A stretch of DNA of 64,000 nucleotides from contig JAKOGI010001200.1 of assembly GCA_029747015.1 (NCBI GenBank), positions 156,501-220,500 on the forward strand, given 5' to 3'. The notes beneath the pieces were generated by a model. That model was given only the letters and a program-made list of their open reading frames with translations. It did not search any database and had not been told where the DNA came from. Below, one piece after another: positions 1 to 11,298 of the stretch. A program made the translations under genes and the position numbers. Each line of letters opens with the position of its first letter. Positions within the stretch are counted from its first letter, which is position 1. The DNA comes from Carnegiea gigantea (Eukaryota; Streptophyta; Magnoliopsida; Caryophyllales; Cactaceae).

Positions 1-874
1 ATCCTCTTCATCTTAGTATAAAAGGGCATCTTAGCATACAGGATATTTGAACATTTGGTAGGCTCCTATCAAAAGGAGATGACATCAATAACTAATCGAC
101 TAAACATCAAACTTTAATATTTATCATTTCAACACCTTACCAATAATATATCTTTAGTCTCCTATGCCACTAAGTCCACAGTGATCCAGCCAGAGGTCTT
201 TAGGCTTTCACGCTACTAAGTTCACATGGATCTGGCTATAGTTCCTTATGCTCCTATGCCACTAAGTTCATAGGGACTTTGCTATAGATCTTAAGGCTCT
301 TACACCACCAAGCTCATAGGGATCTATCTATAAGTCTTTATGCTTTCATATAGATCTGGCTATAGGCCTTAGGCTTCCGTGCCACCAAGCACATATGCCT
401 CTAGAAGCAACTCATCAAGGTTTCACATGAACAAGTTCAGAAGGATCTAGCTATAAGTCTGTAAGCTTTCATACCACTAAGTTCATAGGAATTTGGCTAT
501 AAGTCTTGGCGCTCTCACATTACTAAATTCAGAAGGATCTGGCTACAGGTCTTCAAGTTTTCACACCACCAAGTTCATAAGGATCTGGCCATAGGTCTTT
601 AGACTCTCATATTACCAAACATAGTACTGCTAGACTGCTGAAAGGTCAAATCTTATAACTGCTAGACCGGCAAAATGTTAAATTGCAGAACTGTTATACC
701 AACGAAGGGTTCGTTCGAGTAGCGAAAGGTAAAATTCAGAACCGCCAGACTAGAAAAAGGTTTGATAGACCAGCGAAAGGTCAAATCCCATAACCATTCC
801 ACTAATTAAGTATACTACATCGATGAAAGGTAAAATTTCAGAACTGCTTGATCGACAAAACGAAAAGTTATAAC
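1..874 (+). repeat. Tandem-repeat-rich 3' internal region of gypsy-type element G1
   Basis: About 130-620 holds at least eight imperfect copies, roughly 50 bp each, of a unit containing 'aagttcatagggatctggc' followed by 'tataggtcttta'. About 620-870 holds a second family, around 35-45 bp, built on 'gaccagcgaaaggtcaaat'. The reverse complement of the same arrangement appears at 19,465-20,370, beside the 3' LTR of G2, so these repeats belong to the element and are not a local satellite. No ORF of note is present. Position just upstream of an LTR suggests the untranslated 3' end of a Tat/Ogre-like element, a lineage known for such repeats; that lineage call is inferred. Confidence 0.6.
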
Positions 875-2488
875 TGCTAGACGCCTAAAAAGTATCTTTT
901 ATTTTTATAAAATGTCTAATGATGACAAGCTGATCAAATAAGAGTTACAGTCCCCTAGATATTGAAATAAAGGTAACATCCTTAACCCATGCATCAAAAC
1001 CCAAAGATGCCCACAAAAGGCTAATCGAGCCCAAATAAGCCTAAATTAACGGCGTTCGATGTCTAGTTGAGATTTATTTCATATTTTTATCCCACTCTAG
1101 GGTTCATAAAATTATTTAGCATAGATATTAAATTCTTCATTGAATAGGTTTTTAAATTACATATTTTGCATCAAGATCTGATAAGCAATGGAAAGGATAA
1201 AGTCGATTATTGAGACATGAGCTGAAAGTGAAGCATGTTCACCATTTTACTTGTGTTTTTGTAAGCACTTACTTGAAAATTATGAAATTAATATCATTAT
1301 AAGCTAGACACATTAATATCTCAGGGAAAAAATGAATCACTAAATGCGGAGGTCGATTGTCAAAGTTATGGTTGAAACCAGCTAGGTTGTTTACAACCAA
1401 ACTTAGAACATGGACGAGCCATTACCTAATAGAGCCCAATGAGGCTCCTTTATTTTGACCTATCTTCTAGAAAACATAGCTACTGACTCAAACTAGAGAA
1501 GAACTCTAGCTCACGTGACACTAATTCCTAAGAATTCATAGGAAACCTTAGTTCCCTATAGCTATAAACTCAGCTCCTCACCAAGCTTGCAAATAGACAA
1601 CTAGAGCCTCATAAAACTCTTAGATAATACTAAGGGGTTCAAAGAACCTAGCCAAATGGTTCTCAAATCTATCCTCAAGATCATTTAAGGCATAAGTCAA
1701 AGCTCGATATTCTTAATCCCCGGGCTCTCTAAGTCACTCAGGTAAGTAACCTGAAGGCGCCAATCTATCCTCAAAATCCTTTCCCTTCCATTTTTTACTT
1801 AGCTTTACTTAATTTTAAATATGTTGTCGTAGTCAATCCCCACCCATTGTAAACATTTAATTTCATCTTTTGCTCTTTTCTAACTCACATCTTTACTTCA
1901 TATGTTACATGACTATTTTCTTTTAATGTGACAGTTTTATTTTCTGACTTAATTAATAGAGGTTGTCAATGAATGATAGGCGACATTATGGTGCACTCTA
2001 TCTTGATGTCGTACATTCGCCCCCAAATCTGGATCTCTTAGTTCTAGCTGGTGGGGTTAGATGGTCCCTGTACTAGGGACCCTTTTTTGAAACCTTCTTT
2101 TACAATAACTAAGTCCCTTTTAGTTGTCTTATCGGTAAAGTGTCAGTAAGTAAAATTATTTTTTATTAGTTTTTTGACAAAATTCGATGGCAACTCTGTT
2201 CCTGTTAATTTTCTATAAAATTCGAAAAAGAAATGGTTTTCTGCCTAAGGGAGAATAGGGACAGTTGATCTCCTAAGCATAGGCCAAGAACCCGACCGTG
2301 TTCCTAGGCTAGGAACCCTACAAGGCTCCTAGGCCATGAATATGTCATGTTTCTACACTAGCTCAACTTTCTGTTCGTTTTCTTATTTTAATCTAATCAT
2401 ATTTTAAAGATATAAAAAAGCATATCTAGCAAACGAGTCTATCCATTCATAGGGGATCGCGTTTGGGCCCCTGGTCATGGTCCTTACA
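875..2488 (+). repeat. 3' LTR of gypsy-type element G1
   Basis: The stretch begins 'tgctagacgcctaaaaag', matching in position and sequence the start of the G2 LTRs read on the minus strand (TGTATACACC and TGTCAACACC followed by TAAAA). It stays alignable to them by eye in several blocks, including the segments near 890-1,250 and 2,165-2,490. The right edge near 2,488 (..CCTTACA) is estimated from the corresponding G2 edge. The tandem repeats on its left correspond to the internal side of the G2 3' LTR, so this should be a 3' LTR with the rest of G1 outside the window. Confidence 0.55.
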
Positions 2489-2559
2489 CCCTTAAATGGT
2501 GTTTTCTAAGAGTCTCCTTCTTCTAAGCTTTTTTAATATAGTTGTTTCCTCCTTTGAGG

Positions 2560-4022
2560 CTAATTCTTATGAAATTTATCTAACTTTTCTTCCTTGGCCA
2601 AATCTTTGAGTGCTCTATCTAGATCCCAACAGTATTCTTTATCATGCCCATAGTCCTTATGAAACTCACACCATTTTTCCTTATGGTTATTTTTAGGCCT
2701 TTGTTTAAGAGATATTGGCTTGTCCATAACTATACAATCCTTTATCTTGATCAAGATCTCACTCCTAGAGAGAGTAAAGAGAGATTTTGTCTTGATGGTC
2801 TTCTCCTACTTGTCTTTATGTTCTTGCTTGTTTGACCTCTTCTCATTTCTCCTAGATTCTCCTAGGGAACGCTTGTTCCTCTCATGACGACCACAAACTT
2901 AATATATCGCTCCTTCAAGGCCTTAACCAATATAGTTGGAACCTCCATTATAGACTTCTCATGGAATCTTGCTTGCTTAACCTCGTTAGTGAAAGATGCC
3001 TGAGTCACGTCTAGTTTTAAGCCTTCAATGAAGAGGGTCTCTTGATTGAATCTCTCCATACAGTCAACTAGTAGCTTTCCATCTCTTTACATCAACATCA
3101 TCAATTCTTTTGTGGATTTTGCCCCTCTTATGCCTAACAAAATGGTTGGTTAAACTATTGGAAAGATCTTCCAAGTCTCAATAGATCTTAGGGGTAGCTT
3201 GTTGTAGGCTACCCCTTCAAGGATAGGTTGAAAGCATCTACACAACATTGCCTCTAAAGGAGAGGCTTGCAGATAAATCCCATTTACATAGGCATCCAAG
3301 CGTTCTTAGGGGCATGTAGTTCCCTTATAAAAACTTACTTTTAACACCTTGATTCCTATAGAAGTTCTACACTCCAAATTGCACAATTAAAATTTCTTAA
3401 AGGGTAGATAACCACTGCTGGGGTGCATTGGTCATCGACTTCCCTTGTGCATTATTAGAAATGTTATGAAGAGACATGCTTAACAGTTCACTGTGGGTCT
3501 TCTTTATGTTCATACCCTTGATGAGATTTCTCCCTATTAGGCTTTTTATTCATGGATTTTTCTAGGTCAACCTTCTTCTGGTTCAAGATCTCTCTCAAGT
3601 CATCATCTTTCACCATCCACTACTTGGGATTCTTATTCTCAGCACCCCTTTCTTCTGGATCTTTCATGAAAAGGCCCTTTGTGTGTCTTAGAGATCCATA
3701 TCCTGTCATTAGCGAACTATCTTTTAGAGACAAATTTCTCTGGATTTCTTTCGTAGTCAAGGGTATGTTTAATAATTTCATTGTAGGGGTTATTGTCGGA
3801 TTGACTTTTTCTGTGATCACTTCACCTGTCATCCTCTGGACATTACCTCTTTCTTCAAACACATGAGCAAACTTAGGAGACCTATGTCCTCTAGAGGAGT
3901 TATATCTTCTTGGTTTGATGCATCCTTTACATTATGATCATTATTTCCTAAGGTTTTGTTTCTAGGATCTTGGTCCTTTAACCTCTGGTTTCTTTCCCAT
4001 TCACACTATCGTTGGGTGGCAT
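2560..4022 (-). pseudogene. gag: Degenerate Ty3/gypsy gag (element G3)
   Basis: Read on the minus strand, a Met codon at 4,022 opens a gag-like region broken by several stops and frameshifts. Recognisable parts are a central piece at 2,862-3,059 containing 'RFNQETLFIEGLKLDVTQ', which resembles the capsid-like part of plant gypsy gags, and a C-terminal piece at 2,560-2,754 with 'WCEFHKDYGHDKEYCWDL', a Cys/His motif typical of gags in the Tat/Athila branch. Gag would form the particle that packages the element RNA. No protease, reverse transcriptase or integrase follows, because the G1 LTR begins at once on the left. It is a relic. Confidence 0.7.
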
Positions 4023-4036
4023 CTTGTTCAATTCAA

Positions 4037-4055
4037 GTCCCTACAAATGGTGTCA
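4037..4055 (-). other. Primer-binding site of element G3
   Basis: On the minus strand the sequence is TGACACCATTTGTAGGGAC, close to the TGGCGCC-type primer sites common in plant gypsy elements. It lies about 15 bp before the gag start, as expected. It implies that the 5' LTR of G3 starts at about 4,056 and extends rightwards. Confidence 0.5.
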
Positions 4056-6708
4056 AATATTCTAGCATAGGATAAAATTTACTCTCCTTTTTCAAACCTG
4101 AACGAACTTACATCACTATTCAGGGATTTCTTAGATAGACACACACAAAAATTCCTAAAATAAGAGGGCTTTTCCCTCTTCAAGAGCCTCAGCGCTCAAG
4201 TTAGGTGAATTCAATAAGGGAATTACAATTAAAAGTTCTAGATTACTTGTAAAAATCTTACCCTTTGAGTTTGTCATGATTCTTTTATATAGGGATTGTC
4301 AAGCGATTCCCTTTAAAGAATTTAAGCAGGATTCCACGGCTTTTTAGATATAGATTTTGTTTTTAATTTTATTCAACTTCAAAGATTTTCATTGATACCA
4401 AAATATATATAAGAGACGTTCACCAAATCTCACATCATTTTCACAAATCATAGATGTTTAGAGTAAGGACCAAATTAGGGCCCGCAGGATTTTAGGTTAA
4501 TCACATGATTACATTTTATGTACACTATCACTCGGTGATGACAACTGCCTAACACACCAATGGTGAAACAACATTATACTTGATTAGTTCATAATAGCTA
4601 ATCTATACACAAAATTTTTCCTTTAAAAGAAAAATCCCTAAAAGGTTTTCGAAAGCATTGAAAACCAACAATATCTCAAATAAACTTAAAAAAGGAAAAA
4701 AAATACCCAACGTTGGGGTAATTTGTATGATCGTAGTTCGAATCCATGACCTAGAGCACGACATAATAGGAGAGGACCAGTGGAGTGTCATTTTGTCTCA
4801 CACTAATCTACTCCAAACAATTCATATAATCATTGACATTAAAATATATGTTTGGCCCAAAGTGTAAAGTGGCAGCATGATCACTAATAAGGTCCATGTA
4901 CAGCAACAAGCTTTGAAGCCCCAATGACTGCTACGCCCATAATCGTGCTAATAGGACTTTCTTAACATTTGCACCTTCTTTTTAGTATTAGAGGGACATA
5001 GTATATGTGATGTACATAAATTTATTCGTCATTGAGGGAGCTTTCCAACGATATATAAAGTCAAATCTGAGAAACAATAGAAAAGCAATGAGTCGAATAG
5101 CAAAACATGCATAGAAACCTATATTTCCTTACTCTTTAGCTCATAAATTGTTGCTTACTTATACAAAACTCATGAAACATGACCCATTGGAAACTAAATT
5201 CTATAAGTTTTAGAATAAATAAAGTAATCGGATCAATTAGACATTGAATGAGAAAGTTATGGACTAAACAAATTGAGGCCACCGCCCTGGCCATCCCTGC
5301 AGAATAATACATGCCCTAGTGACTATCGTTACCCCTGTCAACCTATAGCTAAGCGTGCCTGTGTTTCCAAAGCACAGATTTGTGCACATTTTGCATGGAT
5401 GATTAAATCAAATGCCAAATCATCCTTTAAATCTAAAATTGATTTTTGATTAAAAAAAATAATTTTGATTTTTATTTCATTGATTTGATTTTGTCCTTTT
5501 CTTTGAAAAGTCATTTCTTAGCATAGTCTATTTCCTTCACTGTAAAAAAAGGGTCACTCCCTCTCATTAATTACCATCTCTCACTTAGAGGTCAAAACTC
5601 TATATATTTTACTCTACACCAACCATTACCTAAGAGAAACTCTGTCTCTTTCTCCCTATGCACTCTCTTCTACTTCTTCTTAATGAAAGTCATTTTTAAA
5701 GTAGCAAAGCTCTGGTAAAATCCCCACTCAAACTATTTTTAATTGAATTAGACATCATCCTACCCTGACACGCATGGAAGGAAGGAATCAAGTGCTTATT
5801 GCTTTGCTAGATGCCACTCTACCCAAGTCGAGGAAGGTCCTAAGGCCATAGACCAAAAACATTTACTTTTCTCACTAATAAAACCATACATACATGAAAG
5901 ACACTTTGGCATGAAACTGAAAATTTAAAAATTTTAATAAATTTATTTCCAATAAAGGCTAGTTTTGAAGCAGTTGAACTAGTGGTAGTTTTCACCATCT
6001 ATTTGATCATACCTTCATCCCTGCACCCATTCTCATGCTTTGTAATGATGGAGTCATTCTTAATAATCCATATTTGGGATGTCTGGGACAATAATTTCTA
6101 GAAAAAAATCCTTCTCCTTCTTGAAAATTAGATCATGTGTCCCTCATAGTCCTTTCCATTTAAGATTTAGTTAAAGAAAGGAACTTGGCATTCTTCTATG
6201 AGATTTTGGCTTCGTATATTTGCTTTAAAATGTGCTGGTCACTTTATAAAATTGAATTTCTAAGCCTAGCACATGACTCCGATGAACCCCCAGATTGTGA
6301 AAGTCGATCTGATGCACCCCTCAAAAAATGGATGGTTACATAGGAGAACCATTCAGGCTAGGGAGTCTTGGGCTAACCCCCATAGTACGATAATCATTGG
6401 TACCACTTTCAGTTAGTTGGTTGCCAGTGAATTTTGAACTAGGTTTATGTTTAGCTCAGTAATTGGACTATAGCCTAATTCTCAATGATAGTGGCATGGT
6501 TGATTTATTGATCTCTTCTTTTTAGGCTTTTAATGGGCTTTGGCTGAGTGCCTTTAGATATTATATGTACCACAATCACTTCTACGTGCAAGATTTTCCC
6601 TGCTGCAAACCCAAAGGCAAGGGGTTGATGCTAGCGGCATGTTACCGCCCGAGCTTTGCCACCAAATGCTTATTTTGAATTGGTTATCTACTTGAATTCT
6701 TCTCCAAC
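4056..6708. other. No gene; probable old LTR of G3 and unassigned sequence
   Basis: The first part should be the 5' LTR of G3 (minus orientation) because a primer-binding site abuts it, but I could not find a second LTR copy to fix its far edge. The remainder is AT-rich, has stops in all frames and matches no family I recognise. The segment near 5,230-5,290 ('gaatgagaaagttatgg') resembles the complement of a G2 LTR segment near 25,570, so part may be another fragment of that family. Confidence 0.4.
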
Positions 6709-7909
6709 TGATGTAGGGAACTCCCATTGATGTTTCTGTAAACCCTAGGGAAGGTTCATCCTCTTCTTAACTAGACTAGTCTATGGGTGCTTTGATTTTT
6801 CAACAGAACAAGTCAAATTGTAATGTAATAAATAGACTAGTCCAAAGACTAGGACCGAAGTCCTTATCTAGGAACCTAGATGAGTTCCTAGGTTACAATC
6901 AAGCCTAGTTGTTTGGTCTAGTTCTAGGCAGTAATGATTGTATGGTCCAACGGACAAGGCAGTAGCCGTAGTCTAGGAGCCCGACCGGGTTCCTAAGACA
7001 AAACAGACCCAGTTCTCTATTAAAGTAAGTATAACAGCCAGGATCTAGAACCTATTTTGCTCAACTTGAGGAAGATCTAACACGAAAGTACAAAAGAAAC
7101 AGCAAATTTAATTAATAGAGTCGCCGGGGAATTTTAGGAAAACTTACAAACCAAATCTACTTTCTAAAACAAACCATAAACCAAAAATGGACTAAAAGGG
7201 ATAGAAAGGTTCACTTTAGAAAGGTTTTTGAAAGGCCCCTAAGTCTCATAGTGTGGTTACCATCTAACTCCTTAGGCTCTAACCGAGAGTCCAGATTCAA
7301 GAGCGAATATATGTTACGATGGAGTGTATCACGACACTGCTCCTCATCATTGATGGTCTCCACTAATCAATATGGTGAATTAAACCTAATTACACTTGGA
7401 AAGCAAATAAATATGTCACATATTAGATAAATTAAATCAAATAATGGAAATCAAGAGTATAATGCCAGTCTAAGTATTTCAAAAAAATAATTCAAACCAT
7501 TACAACGTGCGGAGATTAAACTAATTAAAGGTTACACTTTTACTAAACCTGGAAACCAAATTAACTAAGAGAAAGAAAGGATAGAGAATGATGGGTGGTT
7601 GAGGTTATGCCTCAGAATGACCTAGCTGATTTATCTAGGGACCTAGCTGATTCACCCGGCAACCCAGAAGAATGATGTCTCTAATGATTAACTAACTTCT
7701 CTCTCTCGATACTTTTGATATGTGGTGTGTTTCTCTCAACATTTTCTAGCCTCTATAACTCTAATTTCTGGTGTGTTTCTCTTTAATTGTTGATGTGTTC
7801 AACCCCTAGGGATAACCCTCCTTTTGTGGTGCTTAAAGGGATAATGAAGGTTGGTTTAGAGAAAGGAGATCTAATTTAACTCTTAATATGCTTAATCCAG
7901 AAAGGTTGC
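6709..7909 (-). repeat. 3' LTR of G2, distal part
   Basis: This segment aligns with 24,654-25,560 across many blocks, for example 'tagtccaaagactaggacc' against 'ggtccaaagatctggacc', the stretch 'caaatttaattaata', and the 'gttcaaccc' and 'taaagggataat' blocks near 7,800-7,850. It breaks off exactly at the S1 insertion point, 7,909/7,910, and continues after S1 at 18,849. The outer edge at 6,709 (plus-strand TG) is estimated from where similarity fades. Confidence 0.6.
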
Positions 7910-8246
7910 TGTTGAGTTATTATATTTAGTTTTGATGATAACAAATCCAAGTGTAAAAATTTGTCCTAGTAATGTTGCTCCAAACACGGTCTCCAAACAG
8001 GCCTAACTGGTGTTTGTGTTCTTTATTATACTAACTGGTTTGCTACATGTGAGAACAAGTCTTCAAAACAGGTTTTACTTGGTGATTCTATATTAAGTCA
8101 AGAACACCATCTCGACAGTTGATTGTAAGGCATGTTCCTGAACTCTAGCAATGGAAAGAACAACCCCAGCAAACAAGGTGGCCTTGGTGTTCACAGCAGC
8201 ACCATAAATCTTGGACAAGATGACATTCAAAACAAGAAGTCTTGGG

Positions 8247-8254
8247 TATATAGG
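8247..8254 (+). promoter_or_regulatory. Candidate LTR TATA box
   Basis: TATATAGG lies in the block 'cttgggtatataggtttta', conserved in all four Sirevirus LTRs of the window (also near 17,575, 29,641 and 39,009). Its place about 340 bp into the LTR fits a U3 core promoter. It is inferred from the motif and its conservation only. Confidence 0.4.
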
Positions 8255-8361
8255 TTTTATTTATTTAGACTCTTGTTAATATGCCAATATTGAAAACATC
8301 ATTTTAAACACCTCTTGAATCGGCATTTGCGCTAAGTGCTTCAGAACACCAGTTGCGAACA

Positions 8362-8377
8362 ACCCTGCGAACAGGGT
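8362..8377 (+). promoter_or_regulatory. Conserved LTR hairpin ACCCTG-CGAA-CAGGGT
   Basis: A perfect 6-bp stem with a four-base loop lies about 450 bp into the LTR. It is kept at the same offset in the S1 3' LTR (17,690-17,705) and in both S2 LTRs; the S2 5' LTR has CAAA in the loop. It may act in DNA or RNA as a fold or as a palindromic protein site. Function is unknown. Confidence 0.5.
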
Positions 8378-9510
8378 GCCTAGGGTGTTTCTGAACTGCA
8401 GTAGCCACACCCGGTTATCTTTGAAAATTTATTTTAGTTGGCTAAGATCTCCAGATTACTTTCCTTGAATTTCAAAACTGCTATTTCTCTGGAAAGGATA
8501 TTTCTTGAAAATATTATGGGAGATTTTCGAAAATAAGTTTTGGGAGATTTGCCAAAACTTAAAGATTTCCTTTGACCATATTTTCGAATATGGTAAAGTT
8601 TCAAAAGCTGAAAATTTCTGGTTGCTTTTTTGAATCCACCTCACGGTTATGGGAAGATAAGGGTTATCTTTTAAGATATCAAATCCCTTATATTTTGGCA
8701 AAATTTTATCACTAGCCGTAGGAGAACATTTCCTGATTGAAAATCGTTTTCTATACTTAGCTGATTCTGTGGCTTATGACCGTTGGTTTTTGTGTTTAAA
8801 AACCTCAGCTTTTTCTCTCCCAGTAGACACACAACACACGAGAAAAGAGCAGATAGAAAACTCAGGTTGAATTTGCTTAAACACAGCTTTTTGAAAAATT
8901 CAGGAAAAATCAGAAAACACGGTCTACACTCAAAGATTCTTGAGCTTCATTCTGAAAAGCAAACCGTGACAAGCTGTGTTTGATTTTGAGTTTTCAAACC
9001 ATTGGCATAATAGGATCTTCATTGTACCTTACATCTGCTTAGTAAGAAGCACCCCCTGTAAGGTGTTTGTAACCCTGATCTTGAATCAGAAAAGTGAGTG
9101 AGTGTGTCCTAGTCGTGTGGACTTGGACGTGTCTAATCTTGCGAAGGTTGGACGTGGTGTAACCTGTCTTTGGGAAGAAGGTTACGTGGTTGCAAGTTGT
9201 AACAAGGTGTGTTACATTTGTAACGTGTGAAGCCCGTTAGTGAAAGTGGTTAAATCCTACACGAGGTAGGTCGTGGTTTTTCACACCTCAGTTGGGCTAG
9301 AGGTGTTTTCCACGTAAAAATTGTGTGTGCTTTATTTTCGGCATTTATCTTGGTGATTTTCGCATCTGCAATAATTGAGGGCAAACAAGCTATCAGGGTG
9401 TTTGTCATTTGAGAACAACCTCTACTAGGGTGTTTGTTATTTACAACGCGAAAATCAGACACCACAATTCACCCCCCCTCTTGTGGTTGTATACTCACGA
9501 ACTCAACAAG

Positions 9511-9522
9511 TGGTATCAGAGC
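9511..9522 (+). other. Primer-binding site of S1
   Basis: TGGTATCAGAGC begins two bases after the end of the 5' LTR. It is the usual plant copia primer site, complementary to the 3' end of initiator Met tRNA, and would prime minus-strand DNA synthesis. Confidence 0.9.
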
Positions 9523-9564
9523 GGGTTCTCTTACAAAAGGTTAACACCTTGAGAGATTCTGAAG

Positions 9565-11298
9565 ATGAGTACCCCACAAGGAATTCTTGAAGGGCAATCC
9601 ATTACTCGTCCACCCTATTTCAACGGCCAACATTATAGTTGGTGGAAGAATAGGATGGAGAACTATATTCAGGCAGAAGATTATGAATTATGGATGCTCA
9701 TCAAGAACGGGCCCCTTGTTCCCACCAAGGTGCTTGAAGATGGTAAGAAGGTTTCCAAGGAATCCATAGAGTTTGATGCCGAGGACTACAAGAAAATGGA
9801 GAAAAATGCCAAGGCCAAAAAGCTTCTATATTTTGGCCTAGGACCCGATGAATACACTCGCATCTCTGAGTGTGAATCAGCCCAAGCTATCTGGAATGCT
9901 CTGCAAGTTGCTCATGAAGGTACGAGTCAAGTTAAACAATCTAGAATTGAGCTACTTATGCGACAATATGAGTTGTTTGATATGGGTGATCATGAAACTG
10001 TGATGGACATGTATACACGGTTCACCCACATCACGAACGAGTTAAAATCCCTGGGAAGATCTTTCACCACTGAAGAGTTGGTGAGGAAAATCCTCAGAAT
10101 TTTACCTCGCACGTGGGAGGCCAAAGTAACAGCCATCCAAGAGGCTAAAGACATGAACAAGATCACCCTCGACGAGTTGATTGGTAATCTCCAGACCTAT
10201 GAACTCCGAAAGAACTCACAGCAAAGAGAGGAGCAAAAGAAGGATCGTGGGCTTGCCTTGAAAGCACATGAGGACACTGACTCTGACCTTGAAGATGAAG
10301 AAATGGCCCTAATGTCCAGAAAATTCAAGAAATTCTTCAAAAAGGTCAAGGAAAACAACAAAAGAAAAGACTTCAGCAAGTCCAGAAACACCTCCAAAGA
10401 ACAGCTCACAGGGTGTTTCAAGTGCGGCAAACCAGATCACTTAGTTAAAAATTGCCCTCTGCTTCGAGAAGATCAGACGCCCGAACACCCTCGAAAACAG
10501 GTTCGAAAACACCCTGTAAACAATTTGGGCAAGCGATTCTCGAAAGCTATGCTGGCTGCTTGGGGAGATTCCTCTGAGGATGAAGGAGAATCTGAAGCTG
10601 AAGAAGGAGTCGTAGCACTTATGGCACAAAATGATTCAGATTCAGATGATGAATCAACAATCAGCTTCCCAGATCTCAAGAACAAGGTACATGGTCTTAA
10701 CAAAGCCACTTTAGAAGAACTTCTATATAATTTGATAGACACATGTGCTGATCTAAAAAGAGAAGTTCGTGACCTAGAGCTTGAAAATGAAATTCTTAAA
10801 AATGAAAAACTCGGTTTACATGAAAATGTTAATATACTCAAAGAAAACCTCTTTATAAAAGAAGGAGATTACTCTCGAATAGAGGAAAAACTCTTTGAGG
10901 TGGAAGGAATGGTTGAGTCCCTGCTCAAAGAGAACAAGGGTTTGCATGCTAATAAAGAAAAACTGGAAACCGAGCTTAGCACAAACAAACGCTGGAACAA
11001 ATCTTCACAGGCCCTTGCTTGGTTAAACACTCACCACAGTCGAAACAAAAAGGGACTTGGGTATAAGCCTAAACGAACAGTTTACCCAATTCATAGAAAG
11101 TATGTGGGATTACCTGAAAACATTGTTTGCTTTCATTGTTGTAAAACTGGTCACTATCGATATTCTTGTCCTTTAAGAAAACATGCCAATGAAAAGAAAG
11201 AAAGGTATGTGAAACAAATCTGGATTAGAAAAGATGAGCTTTACATGTCTAAAGGAATGGGACCCAAGTGGATCTGGGTTCCCAAAACTAACCCGTGA
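9565..11298 (+). CDS. gag: Sirevirus gag polyprotein (S1)
   Basis: This intact 577-residue frame starts at the first ATG after the primer site and ends at TGA 11,296-11,298. The N-terminal part (about residues 15-210) resembles the gag capsid-like domain of plant copia elements. Residues 284-297 form a CCHC zinc knuckle (CFKCGKPDHLVKNC) and 522-535 a second one (CFHCCKTGHYRYSC). Between them lies an acidic serine-rich stretch and then a strong coiled coil, roughly residues 395-475, rich in Leu, Glu and Lys heptads. Two knuckles with a coiled coil are typical of Sirevirus gags. The protein would form cytoplasmic particles around the element RNA. The frame continues after the TGA into pol. In S2 the same gene is broken in three places. 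Confidence 0.9.
   Translation: MSTPQGILEGQSITRPPYFNGQHYSWWKNRMENYIQAEDYELWMLIKNGPLVPTKVLEDGKKVSKESIEFDAEDYKKMEKNAKAKKLLYFGLGPDEYTRISECESAQAIWNALQVAHEGTSQVKQSRIELLMRQYELFDMGDHETVMDMYTRFTHITNELKSLGRSFTTEELVRKILRILPRTWEAKVTAIQEAKDMNKITLDELIGNLQTYELRKNSQQREEQKKDRGLALKAHEDTDSDLEDEEMALMSRKFKKFFKKVKENNKRKDFSKSRNTSKEQLTGCFKCGKPDHLVKNCPLLREDQTPEHPRKQVRKHPVNNLGKRFSKAMLAAWGDSSEDEGESEAEEGVVALMAQNDSDSDDESTISFPDLKNKVHGLNKATLEELLYNLIDTCADLKREVRDLELENEILKNEKLGLHENVNILKENLFIKEGDYSRIEEKLFEVEGMVESLLKENKGLHANKEKLETELSTNKRWNKSSQALAWLNTHHSRNKKGLGYKPKRTVYPIHRKYVGLPENIVCFHCCKTGHYRYSCPLRKHANEKKERYVKQIWIRKDELYMSKGMGPKWIWVPKTNP

Larger units (their letters stand above)
7910..9508 (+). repeat. 5' LTR of S1
   Basis: This 1,599-bp LTR begins TGTTGAGTTATTATATTTAG and ends GAACTCAACA. 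It carries the transcription start region and is nearly identical to 17,238-18,843. It lacks an 11-bp stretch near 9,380 that the 3' LTR has ('aacaccccgtg'). It also carries an 81-codon antisense reading frame shared by the 3' LTR, which I regard as chance. Confidence 0.93.

Noticed and set aside
130..870. Regularly spaced repeats that might suggest a CRISPR-like array.
   Set aside because: Units are imperfect head-to-tail copies without unique spacers, in plant DNA, and are shared with the 3' end of a second retroelement.
7117..7130. Primer-site-like 'gtcgccggggaa' inside the G2 LTR, also near 25,070.
   Set aside because: LTR similarity continues on both sides of it in both G2 LTRs, so it is internal to the LTR. 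The site at 24,635-24,653 fits the LTR edge better.
8456..8701. 81-codon minus-strand frame in the S1 5' LTR, repeated at 17,784-18,029 in the 3' LTR and partly in S2.
   Set aside because: It is kept only because the LTRs are near-identical. In S2 it shifts and shortens, it has no domain and it runs against LTR transcription.
10197..10841. Minus-strand frames of 62-122 codons within S1 gag, with equivalents in S2 near 31,603-32,246.
   Set aside because: They mirror the acidic, coiled-coil part of gag and have no independent support.
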